A stretch of 64,000 nucleotides of DNA from assembly GCA_958295605.1 (NCBI GenBank), contig OY282497.1, positions 22,242,369-22,306,368 of the forward strand. The letters are read 5' to 3'. The notes under the pieces are model-generated. The model had not been told where the DNA came from and ran no database searches. It saw only the letters and a list, made by a program, of their open reading frames with translations. Below, piece by piece: positions 24,691 to 36,829 of the stretch (the stretch's first letter is position 1; the number at the start of each line of letters is the position of its first letter). This DNA comes from Ajuga chamaepitys. Taxonomy: Eukaryota; Streptophyta; Magnoliopsida; Lamiales; Lamiaceae. Both the position numbers and the translations under genes were made by a program.

Positions 24691-25690
24691 TAATTCCTAA
24701 CCTAGTACAACCACAAGTGCATGTTGTAGCTATAACTAGTGCGAGCAAGGTCAATCCTATAGAGATTGAATCACTAAGTCAATTAAATACCATAATTGGA
24801 ATAATTAAACTCTACCTAGACAGTCAAAATTTGAGATATTGATAGGAAAACAAAATTTAAACTATTAATTAAGCTAATGAGCAGTAGATGACAAACGATT
24901 GAAGATCAGATCAAATTAAGAGATTATATCTTAGGATTCAATTTTGACTATGACTCCCTAATAATTTAGACTTTTAGATCAAATACTTGTATAGTTTAGG
25001 TGATCACAAAACTACGTTAGACCTCTTGTCAGAGAGAATAAAATGTGGACTACGTATAAATAATTATCCTCTTCCATAAATTATTATATACGTAGCTCCT
25101 AAACGCACACAAGATCAATGTCTACGCAAATAACTCAAACCTCTAGATTATTATTGATTATCTACGCTACGTGTTGTAAACTTATTAACAAACCTCCCTT
25201 CTCAAACATCAATATACTAAGCCTAGTTAAGTCTAATAATTGATCAAATTATCAACCAACATTCAAGTCAAACACGTACATAAAGGCTTAGAATGAAGTC
25301 TTAATATTCAAAATAATAAATTAAAAGTCATCAAGTCTACTTTCTAGCCCTAGAACGTACGGAAAATATAGTCACTCGTGAACAAAATTGAAAATAAGCA
25401 ATATTCAATGCATAACATAAGTCTCAATCCAAAAATTAAGTAACTATAAAACTCGAAATCGTTGAATGAATCTTGACTCTAACTATCATTCTGATATTTT
25501 CTTCTCTTTCTTGCTCTCTATCTCCATAGGGTAAAAACTGCTAAAATCAGTCTTTAAAACTCTTGTTTATAGGTTTCGGTAAGATAGAGTAATAACGGGC
25601 TAAGTTGGGTATAAAACATATAAAAATGGTTGGGCACATTGCGTCACTCGACCAAGTCGCATACTTGGCTCGACCGGGTAAACACACTGA
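24690..25690. repeat. Diverged Athila/Ogre-like LTR remnant
   Basis: The left part (ACAAGTGCATGTTGTAG...GGTCAATCCTATAGAGATTGAAT) resembles the start of Athila-type LTRs, in which a short phrase is followed by a 'GTCGATCCCACAG' box, as also seen at 31935 and 61335. The right part (about 25590-25690) resembles LTR ends of the same group. Boundaries and target duplication were not found. Confidence 0.35.
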
Positions 25691-26977
25691 TTCTTTGATT
25701 TACCATTTGGAATTCCTTCTAGTTGAAGAGTGAGAAGTTTCCTATTGAAAATATAATGCTCTTTGTCGGTTCTCTAGTTGTTGTTGTCCTTTAGCAGATA
25801 GCATAATAAAAAAATCCGATACGTGTATAAAATTATTCACAGTTCTCTAGTTTTCTATCAAAGTATTCGCAGTTTGGGTTTCATTCGTGAATAAAATAGA
25901 TAATCGGAAAATAATTGGAAAAATAACTTTTGATTGAACAAACTCTACGAATTATTAAGGAATAGATCGGGTTTAGTATTTTAATTAAAAATTTCACAAT
26001 CTTAATTATATTTCTTAAATTTATTAATTATTTTAGATTGATCAATTATTACAACTGTTATTTGATTGTTGTAATTTTATACTATTTGTTTTAAGTTCAT
26101 TCGATAGAACAATCTCAAACATAATTGGCAAAAAAATATTTATAATTGTTGTAATTTATTGTTAGAATGCTTGAGATTGTATTGTTAATATCATTTATTA
26201 ATTTCTTCGTAATTTGTATTGTGCTCTCTTTATTTTTACAATTTTTTTAGTCCAAATATATTCTTATGGCCTAGATGTAGTACTATTGAATTATGGAAAT
26301 TATAGGCTTTAAAGTTTATTAAAATTTATTTTATTTAACAAAGTAATTATTCTAAGTTGTTATCCTTATTTTTTTATTTTTTAGATATATCACTTCTAAA
26401 TTGGGAATTAGAAAAAAGATTAAATAAAGAATAAACGTAAATGTACTAAGTCTCACATTTTGTAGAAATTATACGGGTATTATTCGCGATATATTCGTAT
26501 ATATTACTATATTTTGAAAATATCGGGAATTAATCATATTACTTAATTTTATTCAATAATGCGGGATATATATGAGAGAAATTAAAAAAAAAAAATCAGA
26601 CAATTTTGTCACTATGGCAGAAAGTAGGCCAGACTTGGTGCGGCTTGATGTCGGTGATGAAGAGTTGTTTTTCCTTTAGTCAGAACATGTGTCTTCACAC
26701 GATTGAGTAGTCAGTATAAGAATTACTTCTTTTGTCCACTGACCATATTTTTAATCTTCGAACCTCTGACTTTGACTTGACTTATATACCGACATGGTTG
26801 CTAAAAGATCCTGACTTAGCAAATTATTGAATCTTCCTTTCAGCAGACTTCTTGTATTATGTGCCCTTGATGATCTTGTTGTATGCTTGTTGTAACTTTT
26901 GCCTAAGAACTATCTCAATCTATTACAAAGATTATAGAGTGTATGGGGCACTAGTTCCTACCTTACGATATGATTTT

Positions 26978-27621
26978 TGTTAGGAAATAACTCTTATCAC
27001 ACACACAAACAATACTCAAACCAAGAGAGAATGAAAACAACAAAGAATTCGGCCAAATAAAACCGAACAAAGAACAGGAATAGAAAATGAAGAACACAAG
27101 GATTTTACGTGGTTCGATCAATGTGATCTACATCCACGGAGGTTCTATACACCTCAATTCACTCCACTGATCAATCAATTACAAGAATTAATCCAGAAAA
27201 CTAGAAAAACCCAATTTACAAACCAAATTGAGCTCAAGAACCCTAGCTATCTAATTCTATTGATTGAGTAGTGTTTATAGAGGGAAAGTAACGTGAATAA
27301 ACTCACATCTCCAAGTGGTTTCAATGTATATAAAGGACGGAGCTCGAATCAGGAAGTAGGAGCAGTTGTAACCAATTCTGTTCTCAACTGCTCAAAACTG
27401 TTCTATGGGCTTTCAACAACGGTTTTACATGCAACGGTTTTAATCCGTTGCAACTGACAGTTATAACCGCCTTGACTCCAGTTTCTTTTTAGCCCTTATA
27501 ACTGATCCGGCTAAAACCCGGTTTTCTATCACGGTTCTCCACATACTGAACCCGGTTCCGGACTCCTCAAATCCTCTACTCCAAACTATGATCACTTGAT
27601 GATATTGAACTGATATCTACA
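26978..27621 (-). repeat. 3' LTR of Copia-2
   Basis: 644 bp, the same length as the complete LTR of Copia-3. It contains a cluster of MYB-type motifs (27428-27475). Confidence 0.85.
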
Positions 27622-27682
27622 AATCTCCACCTGAATGAACTCAAGTGTACTTCATCACCTCATTTTGCCTTGTCTTCCAGGT

Positions 27683-29120
27683 CTAATCACACTGTTCAAG
27701 CCTTATCAGGCCTGAGCAATGAATCATCTTACTCCCCGGAACTGCCTTGGTTTGAAAATCAGCTGCATTGTCCATAGTATGAACCTTCTTCACCTCAACA
27801 GATCCTGCTTCAATCACATCTCTTGCAAAGTGAAGTCTAACATCAATATGCTTAGACCATTCATGAAATGCTTGGTGTTTTACCAAGTGAAGGGCACTCT
27901 GATTATCACATTGAATGGTAACACAACCTTGTCTGATCCCTAAGTCTTTAAGAATCCCCTTGAGCCACAGAGCTTCCTTGATTGCCTCAGTTAAGGCAAT
28001 GTATTCTGCCTCAGTTGTTGACAAAGCAACCACAGGTTTTTGCACACTTTTCTAGCTTACAGCCGTCCCATACAAGGTAAAAAGATATCCTTTAACAGAT
28101 TTCCTCGTATCTAGATTTCCAGCAAAATCTGCATCAGCATATCCAACAAGAGGTACAGCACCAGCTTCTTGTTTCTTAAACTTCAGACCTACACTGACTA
28201 AGCATTTCAAATACCTCAAGACTTGTTTCAAAGCTTCCCAATGAGCCTCTCCAGGATTTGACATGTACCTGCTTACCTAAGAAACACTATAGGCCAAATC
28301 TGGCCTGCTTCATATCATTCCATACATCAAACTGCCAACACCACTGGCATATGGAACTTTCTTCATGTGAATCTCCTCTGCTTTTGTCTTTGGCATTGTT
28401 CTTTGGATAGCTTGGTTTGTTGATTAACTGGAATACTTAGTGGCCTTGACTCATGCATGTGAAATCTCTCCACAACCTTCTGCAAATACTGCTTCTGTGA
28501 GAGCCACAGTGTTCCAAACTTCCTTCTTCTAATGATATCCATCCGCAGAATCTACCTTGCTTCTCCAAGATCCTTCATGTTAAATTCTGAGCTCAATCTT
28601 CCCTTTAACTGTTGTATTTTGTTCATACTCTTACTGGCAATGAGCATGTCATCCACATATAATAACAGAAACACTTGTTCACATCTTGAACCTTTGTTAA
28701 AGTATACACAACTATCATACAAGCTTCTTATGAAACCTGCATTGATCATAAACTCATTGAACTTCTTGTTTCACTGCCTTGGACTCTGCTTCAAACCATA
28801 CAGTGATTTTCCGAGAAAACAGACCTTCTCTTCATTTCCTGGAATCACAAAGCCCTCAGGTTGCTTCATGTATTCTTTCAATGAGATCACCATACAGGAA
28901 TGCTGTCTTAACATCTAACTGTTGTAGTTCCATGTCTTCTTGTTAACTTTTGATAAAAGTAGCCTAATAGAGCAATGCATCACAACTGGAGAGAATACCT
29001 CATTATAATCAATGCCTTCCCTTTGTGTAAAGCCCCTTGTTACAAGCCTTGCCTTGTATCTGATTTTATCAGCCTTTCCAGTCTCCACCTTCTTCTTGTA
29101 GATCCACTTTGAGCTGACTA
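27683..29120 (-). pseudogene. Copia-2 reverse transcriptase and RNase H remnants
   Basis: From right to left, 28552-28749 carries the LLLYVDDMLIASKSMNKIQQ catalytic box, 28052-28264 carries PGEAHWEALKQVLRYLK and YADADFAGNLDTRKS, and 27683-28045 carries VVALSTTEAEYIALTEAIKE and QCDNQSALHLVKH. These are RVT_2 and Copia RNase H motifs. Stops and frameshifts separate them, for example before the YVDD segment near 28750-28990. The Copia-3 copy is available for comparison. Confidence 0.8.
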
Positions 29121-29124
29121 ACTT

Positions 29125-29930
29125 CTACCCTTTTGGTTTGTCTACAAGTTTCCAGGTTTGGTTTCTTTCCAGAGATTCCATTTCGTCCATCATGGCCCCT
29201 ATCCAATGTTCACTTTCACTGCAATTGATTGCTTCCTTGAAACTGCTTGGCTCGTGAAACTCCAGGTCTTCTGCTACACTTAATGCATAGTAAACACTCC
29301 CAGTTTGTCCATAGAAATCAGGCCTGTGGATTTGCCTTCTTGGTCTGTCTCTACCAATGCTATAAGTTCTGAGATTTGAGATCTCAGGTTGGTCTTCATC
29401 ATCTTCTGATGAACTGTCATTTCCCGGTTGAGCTTGAGCATTTTTCTCTGGTGATTTCTCTTCATCAGTAGGCTCCACCTGAATGGAAATTCTTTCAGAT
29501 TCTACAGCACCATCAGCTTCTTCTTGACTTCCAGTTAGGAAATAACTCTTATCATCGGTAATCTTGAAAGACATCAATTTCTGCTTCAGAAACAATTTGT
29601 TTGATATTGACTTTGATTGATAAAGTTCTTCCAATTTTCCCCATCCTCTACTGCATTCTTGCATCTTGATATCTCCCCCTGGGATTTGTCACCCAAACAC
29701 AGAAATATTAGACTCAAAGCCTTCTTATCCACTTCTGGAAACTTTGGTTTCTCAGCCTCAGACCATTGATCAACAGGAAGAACTGCATAGTCTAAACCAT
29801 TTTGAACCAATACAACATTCATCTTGATTTTCCAAAGTGACAAGTCATTTTTACCTGAAAACTTCTCCACATCCATCTTCACTCCAGCCATTCTCCTTTC
29901 CTCTTCGAGTGTGTGCGCAAGTTTCCCACA
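29125..29930 (-). pseudogene. Copia-2 gag N-terminus joined to the integrase-RT linker
   Basis: The right part (29650-29892) encodes the gag start MAGVKMDVEKFSGKNDLSLW. After the segment FLKQKLMSFKITDD the frame passes through DKSYFLT into TGSQEEADGAVESE, the linker that in Copia-3 follows the integrase. The remainder of gag, the zinc knuckle, protease and integrase are absent. The joint contains a 21-bp match to the LTR end at 29535-29555 and is in frame. A stop separates the gag start from the fused part. Confidence 0.8.
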
Positions 29931-29942
29931 GACGGCGCCACT

Positions 29943-30540
29943 TGTTAGGAAATAACTCTTATCACACACACAAACAATACTCAAACCAAGAGAGAATGAA
30001 AACAACAAAGAATTCGGCCAAATAAAACCGAACACAAAGCAAGAATAGAAAATGAAGAACACAAGGATTTTACGTGGTTCGATCACTGATCAATCAGTTA
30101 CAAGAATTAATCCAGAAAACTAGAAAAACCCAATTTACAGACCAAATTGAGCTTAAGAACCCTAGCTATCTAATTCTATTGATTGAGTAGTGTTTACAGA
30201 GGGAAAGTAACGTGAATCAACTCGCATCTCCCAGTGGTTTCAATGTATATAAAGGACGGAGCTCGAATCAGGAAGTAGGAGCAGTTGTAACCAATTCTGT
30301 TCTCAACTGCTCAAAATTGTTCTACGGGCTTTCAACAACGATTTTACATGCAACAGTTTAAATCCGTTGCAACTGACAGTTATAACCGCCTTGACTCCGG
30401 TTTCTTTTTAGCCCTTATAACTGATCCGGCTAAAACCCGGTTTTCTAGCCCGGTTCTCCACATACTGAACCCGGTTCCGGACTCCTCAAATCCTCTACTC
30501 CAAACTATGATCACTTGATGATATTGAACTGATATCTACA
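29943..30540 (-). repeat. 5' LTR of Copia-2
   Basis: Similar to 26978-27621 but about 46 bp shorter. The missing stretch corresponds to about 27120-27170 and lies between short GATCA repeats, which suggests a replication-slippage deletion. Confidence 0.85.
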
Positions 30541-30575
30541 ATGTTGTCATCCTCAAAACTATACATAAATTTCTT

Positions 30576-31866
30576 AATAATTTCCCCCTTTTTGATGATG
30601 TCAAAACTCTAAGAACATAAAACTTAAACTCACAAGACAACAAACTGTTAGTCTAAAATAGTTAATCATCAAAAGGTACTCATAACAACACGTGATGCAA
30701 GATTATGAGTTGTAATCATTTTGCAGTGAATGATTATTGTTTTATTAGATAGTATATCATATCTATTAAAGTTGCAATATGTATATGCCCAATAAAAACT
30801 ACCTTACATCATATAGTAGATTCATAGGAAATTTGATAGGTAATTGTTGTCTCTTCTATTGCATCCTCTCTTATAATATTATCATTTGTGACCTGCTAGG
30901 TTCTTAAAATAACCGATAATAGAATGTGGTATTCCTCAGAACTCTCTGCAGCAGTCCGCTGGTTTGTTGTAGAATCATCAACAAGTTACTAAGACGATGT
31001 AGGCACAACCTTCTTACCACCCTAATGTGATCACCAAAATCCTTCGAGGTCAGTTCAACGATGTCTATAGACATTACCCAGGTGGTGACCCATTTCTCCT
31101 CTTCTCCCAAATCTGCCCAATGTAAGATGGCAGTGTACACCTTACCCTATTAGTTGATCACTTCTTGCTTGAGGAGTTGCACGGGCTTCACCCGCAACTT
31201 GTGGTTCCTCTACTGTGCAGACGTCACCTTCAACTTATGTAGTGTTGTAGGGACTGTTGGATAGTGCAGTTACTCAGGTTGTCGGTGGGGGTATTTTAAA
31301 AGCCTCTGCAACAACCTCCTGAGAGAGTGAGGATGCAGGGGGTGGGTTCTGGCTTAAGGGTTGGATAGAGAGAACAACATAAGAATTAAAAGATGTTGAC
31401 TCCTACTGCTCTATTACATGAACTGTCGCAAGATCAGGAGAAGGTGATCATTGAGATGGGGGTGCTATCTCAGGCTCATCAAAGAGTTGTCTGACAGTGT
31501 TTTGTTTGACCTAGGCTTTAACTAACATGCATCTTTTATGCTGTAGGGGATGTTCCTCAGCACTGCTCTCTTCCACTTCCTCTTCTTCTAAAATTGTAGA
31601 AGAAATGATTGATTCCCTCCTAGGTTTCGATTGTTGATCCCTTTTCTAAGTATGGGCTTCAAGGAAATGGTATTTCTCTTGCTGATCACAGCTAGCTGCA
31701 TGATGGTGACCTCTCCCTCTTCATCAGCATCTCCCCTCTTCTTAGAGCCTTCCCTTGTAGCCCTAGTCCATTTTCCCTCAGTAGCACGACGTTTTCTATC
31801 CTAATATTGAGATTGTAAAGTATGTAGTTGAGCATGATTCCATAGCACTTGCAGCCTTTCGTCTTT
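30576..31866 (-). other. Internal remnant of an older LTR element, left side of the Athila insertion
   Basis: It begins with the PPT-like tract at 30576-30596. Scattered minus-strand coding traces, such as the Glu/Asp-rich run around 31560-31760, contain many stops. It continues on the other side of the Athila element at 62707. No domain can be named with confidence. Confidence 0.4.
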
Positions 31867-32013
31867 GTGACTGACGCACTGTCGCTATGCAGTAAAATTA
31901 GTTAACCTAGCTACCCTTCTAGCTTGTAGAAATGATAAGTAGAGTCGATCCCACAGGGAGCAGGAAGACATATAGTGTTTTAAATAAATCCTAATACTAA
32001 CAATATATGTATA

Positions 32014-33436
32014 TGTAGGATTTATATCTATAATAATACTCTTGTAGAAAGTAATATAATTAATTCCTTTCCTTAATACCCTTCTTGGTTGTCATAATTT
32101 GTATCTTTATTAATTAACCCTAGAGATGGATCTATAAATTTATATAAACCCTAACATGCGCCTATAACACATAGGAGTTAAGGGATTCGACCTGATAGTT
32201 GTTTACACAAGAGGTCGATTTCTGATTGAATGATTTCTGACTCCCGTCTTAACCTTCTAGACTGTATCCCCTACTCAATCCTCAACGCCGGATGGACGAC
32301 GAACTTTGAAGAATTCCAAGTGGGAAGGAACACCTTAAACCGCCGCCGCCTACTCTCTCTTTCTCTCTATTCAGTGATCTTTTTGAGTGTTAATTCTTCT
32401 TTTTTCACAGAATGAGAGACCACATATTTATAATACATGGTTGAGTGTGGGCCAAGCCTGGTAGTTTAATTCCTTCTAGAATTAGGAATTTAATTCCTTA
32501 TTAGGAATTTAATTCTCTATTCCTACTTGGACTAGGAGTCTATATGGGCCAGTCCAGGGATCAAATATAAGAAATAAAGATGGGCCTAACTATGAATTAA
32601 TTCTTCCTTGTTCAGCCCAGAACATAATTAATTCATAAATATTAATTCATTCCACTAGAGAATTAATATTGACTTACCCCTTTATTCCCGAGTTGAGTCG
32701 GGGCATGAATTAGACCCGTATTTAAGATATCGAATATCCATTAATTAATTAAAGCCTCTGACATCTTAAATCAATTAATTTCTTATTTATTCCTTAAGTA
32801 GTACCACTCAACCTTATTATTGTACCTGAACAAAATCAACCTGCAGGGTTTAGTACAATAAACCTTTTGAGCTCCTTAAGGGGATATCATCATCCTGAAC
32901 GGATACGGTTACTTATATACAAATTACCAATTATTATATGCAAGTTGTTGCCACCCAAAATACATAGTATAAAAGTTATATCTTAACTCTTGCCCATAGT
33001 AAATCAAAGTGACACACAAACAAGCATTCATAACTGTAATCTTATTTAGGCTTTAGATTATTATAAGTCACCGAGATCTCTAGTTCTTCACTAAGGTCAG
33101 GCAGAAGAACATATCTCACTGTGATCCTATCAATAAATACGTACCAGTATAAGTAAATAGTCAAGATAAACTATTTCTACTTAATACTGCAGCCTAAACC
33201 AACAACTCGTCCTCAAGTTGTCTAAGCTGTGATTTACATTTTATATCTCTTTAAGTTTAACCAATCATATGATCTTCTGTGATCTTCAACACACCATAGG
33301 ATCTACTTATTTTCAAGAGATATGGGGACACATACATAGTGAAAATGGGGGGTTTGTAGGAGATAGAAGATAAACAATGAATACCTGGAAACATTGTATA
33401 TAAAAAGTTTTTTTTTTTCAGTATACAAATCCAACA
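32014..33436. mobile_element. Solo LTR of another retrotransposon
   Basis: 1423 bp that begins TGTAGGATTT and ends AAATCCAACA, a short inverted repeat with TG...CA ends. The 5-bp repeat GTATA flanks it (32009-32013 and 33437-33441). The sequence is missing from the other Athila LTR. There is no primer site or coding region inside, so it is best read as a solo LTR left by recombination. Confidence 0.8.
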
Positions 33437-33979
33437 GTATATATAAGTGATGGGGGGTTTGTAGTTTGACTTTTATTGACTAATGAACCAAAACAGAATT
33501 TAAGCAAATAATTATGAAATTGTTCTACTTGTGAAATGACGAATCCCAGCCCTTAATCTTATCTCCCCCTAGTTATTACTACCATGTGATAGATGCAATT
33601 ATTAACCAATTTCAACCTCAAAACTCCTACCCCCGAGATTAACAACAAGCTCTGCTAACCTCGTTATCCCTTATGATTAACTAACTAAAACAAGCTGTTT
33701 GGTTAGTCTATCCAGTTGAGTGATCTCAGAACAAGCTCTCTGGATCCCATTAACCGGACGCCTAGAGTACTCGGATAACGAGATAGACACGGTGTGGACC
33801 TCGTAAGCTCGGACCCATTCAGACCGAGCTATATACTACCCTAGTGATATCACTCACTATTCGCTACTAATTGGCTATAGGTTCGTAACAATTACGGATT
33901 ACGATTATAACCTAGCGTTACTTATGCAGTTATAATCCGAGGTGATCAATCTAGCACACAAACACATAAGCATTAGTAG

Positions 33980-34340
33980 CACTACAAGAATTTTTGAAAT
34001 AGACAATAGATTTTATCTGTTGTCCAGTCATAAATAAGTTTGTTATTAATAGTGCTGTTGTTAAAAGTACCATTTTAACTACAAGTAAAACCCGTTGTCT
34101 GTTCCATGAACAACAACGCTTCATATAACAGATATAATCTGTTGTCTATGTTAATTTTAACTACAGTTTGTATCTGTTGTTTAATCTTAAAATCGTTGTT
34201 TTTGTTAGTTTTAGCAACAGTTTTTCCCCGTTGTTCTATAATTTAAATCGTTGTTTATTTAATGTTAATTTTTTAATTTAGCAGCTCCTTTTAGCTGTTG
34301 TCTTTTACCCGTTGTTCTTCATTTTCAATCGTGTCTATTT
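33980..34340. repeat. Left terminal and subterminal repeats of the CACTA element
   Basis: The terminal CACTACAAG is followed by repeated (C/T)TGTTGTC(T/C) and AGACAA(C/T)AG units in both orientations, for example near 34019, 34097 and 34140. Such arrays are the transposase-binding regions of CACTA elements. Confidence 0.7.
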
Positions 34341-34937
34341 AACAGATAATTTATTAAAAATAATTATAAATTGAAAATAATTACTCGTCTCTCAAATATG
34401 CATTCATAAATCAAAATAAATCTCTCCAATCCAAGATAAAACATGATTGTAATATCTAAGAATGTGCAATTCATCAGAAAGGATAACATGTGTACTCCTT
34501 GCCACTTTACGCCACAAAATATTAACTTATTTGAATCTAAGACTTCTAAAAATGTTTAAAACTTCACAGCAACTTCTTCAAAAGATATGTACCTTCTTTG
34601 CCTTCCTACCAATGGAAACATTATAAACGAGTATGTTAACAAAAGAATGAAGCCGAAGCATAAAGACAAAACATAAAAAGAAAAAAAAAACATTTAAGAC
34701 AATTATGTGTGGCTCTATTCATTTTGAAACCACATTAATCATAAACACATAAATCATTCCTAAGAATCCACATTAATCATAAACACATAAAATCACTGGG
34801 TGCCCAAGCTCAAATAATCACACGAATAAATCAACAAATTGATGATCTAAAATATCATAAACTAATTTTTGATAAAAAAAAAAAAAAAACATGTAAGGTG
34901 GAGTGAGACAAAAGTAATCCAGTACAATTGACATACC

Positions 34938-35040
34938 TTTCAAATTTAGTCATCATAGACGTAATCTTGGACACAGTCTGCCCACTCACTACGACGAACT
35001 TCATCAATGTCTATCATACTGTATTCCGCTTGTTTAAACT
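34938..35040 (-). other. Exon-like segment ending in a stop codon
   Basis: On the minus strand an AG acceptor (TTAATAG) is followed by an open stretch reading ...AEYSMIDIDEVRRSEWADC... and ending YVYDD-stop near 34945. The composition looks protein-like. It could be the end of a transposase or of a captured gene. The family is not recognised. Confidence 0.3.
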
Positions 35041-35403
35041 ATTAAACACAAGAAAAATAATTAATTCCATTTTACGAACACATAAAAATAACAGAAAAAT
35101 GATATTATTTATTGGGTGGTTAAACTTGATTTAACCACCCAATAAAATCTGAAGCAATGTCTCCACAAAATTGCAAACAATTAACTTAGAACAGAGCCTA
35201 ATCCAACCACTACACCAGCCAATGAAATATAGAATATAGAAGGAAAGAATTGGTGAGTTTGAGATATAATTGAATAAATGCAACAAGTAGATTATAAAAT
35301 GCAGTGATGATCCATCAAGTCACTAAGAAAACAAAAAAAAATAAAAAAAATCATCAAATTGAGCAAAGCCAGATATTTTTTAGAGCAAAATAGGATCAGA
35401 ACC

Positions 35404-35543
35404 TGGTAAACCCCTTTATCATTTTCGTGTGATGACCCTGAAGAGCAATCGGGCCTATCATTTTCTGTGGTAGAGTCACCTCTCCTGTGAATTCTCAAAT
35501 TCAAATGTCTAGGGAGAACATTGGAATCAACATCATGCCTAGT
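35404..35543 (-). pseudogene. Exon-like fragment, possibly a further ASG2-like exon
   Basis: The minus-strand segment lies between an AG acceptor (GACTAG) and a GT donor (CAG/GTTCTG). It is open and encodes ...PRHLNLRIHRRGDSTTEND... and ...SHENDKGVYQ. The LNLRIHRRGDS phrase resembles, from memory, the linker between the TPR and C-terminal WD40 parts of ASG2-like proteins, and its position downstream of the TPR exon fits that order. No alignment was run. Confidence 0.4.
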
Positions 35544-36714
35544 CAACAAATATCCCCCTAACTATAAAAGTGTGAGTGTTTCTTACAAAATAATGTATGG
35601 ACACAAATACCCCTACATCTATAACTCTATGTTAAGATAAAACATGCAAATTGTCATATAATTAAGTTGCACTAATTAATTTAAAAACAATAATGGTGGA
35701 AAAATAACTTATATCTATCACTATAGTAAACGCCCACTAAATTAAAGAAGACATAAACAAAAAAAAGAAAAAAGAAAAAAAAAAAGAATAACCTATTTAT
35801 TTTTAAGGTTTTATTACTTGTTTAGTTGAATTTTAATAAATGATTTTTTTAGCAAATGCAATTTTATTTAATTTAAGTTTATTTGGTCGTGTTCTGGATT
35901 GAGTTTATAGAGTATTACTTTCATTACAACTTTATATTCCAAATCGTCGACATCAAGTGTTGTAATTTTCATGACCAATAACTTTTATATTTCAAATTAT
36001 GTTTGAATCATGGAGCCTTCTACTAATTAAATAGATGAGAATGTAATATTTCACTACTAAAGAAAATAATGTTTTATTATGATATGGATGATGGCGTTAT
36101 ACCGAAATAATATATATACTTTGATGTGATTTTATCATTTTAAGCCAAGAATTATGAAAAGTTAAACATTTTGACCTTTTCAATTTTGACGAATTGATGC
36201 AAGTAAGAATTATATAATTTTAGAGAGAATAAAGAATAAGTTTATTCATGAATCTTCAATCTAATAGAGTGATTTAATATAATAGATGTAGTTTAAGCAT
36301 TTTTTGTTGAAATTTATTGTTTTAAATGTGTCATATATTTTAGATGAAACTTTTGAAAAGGTTCTCATAAGCACTTATGTAAAAATTTAATTGATAATAT
36401 TTTCATCATTTGTAAGTTAAGTATTAACGACATATCATGTATATGTGGTGTTTAATTTACTATGAATGTAAATATATTAAAATATGGAGAAGAAAAAGAT
36501 TATAGACTAATGAGTCGTAATTTTATAGTTAAATTCAACATTGACGTTTAATAAAATTTATAAGCAAACATGGCAAATATTTCGATTTGTTAAATTATGT
36601 TTATTTTTCTTATTTTTTAGATGGTTTGATTAGATTACTTAGTTATGTCATATCTTATAATAAAAAGTTTATAAAAGAGTTTCTTGTGAAGGGAAAAAAA
36701 GTAAAAGAAATAGT

Positions 36715-36746
36715 ATCCCTGATATTAAATCGATCTAAACTAGAAA

Positions 36747-36829
<83 letters not shown>

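Larger units (their letters stand above)
26978..30540 (-). mobile_element. Internally deleted Copia retrotransposon (Copia-2)
   Basis: LTRs at 26978-27621 and 29943-30540 flank 2.3 kb of internal sequence on the minus strand. The LTRs begin TGTTAGGAAATAAC and end GATATCTACA on the plus strand. Next to the right LTR the minus strand reads AGTGGCGCCGTCTGTGGG, a primer-site-like start, and next to the left LTR a PPT, AGGTGGAGATT. The flanks ATTTT and ATGTT differ at one base. The internal part lacks most of gag, protease and integrase. Copia-3 (52562-56911) is the same family. Confidence 0.88.
25720..30575 (-). repeat. LTR-like repeat, copy 2, split by two insertions
   Basis: Similar to 10580-11115 but interrupted at about 25805-26620 by an unrelated AT-rich segment of roughly 0.8 kb and at 26978-30540 by Copia-2. 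On its right side, at 30576-30596, the minus strand reads AAAAAGGGGGAAATTATT, a polypurine tract. This makes it the 3' LTR of an old minus-strand element whose internal region lies further right. Confidence 0.5.
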
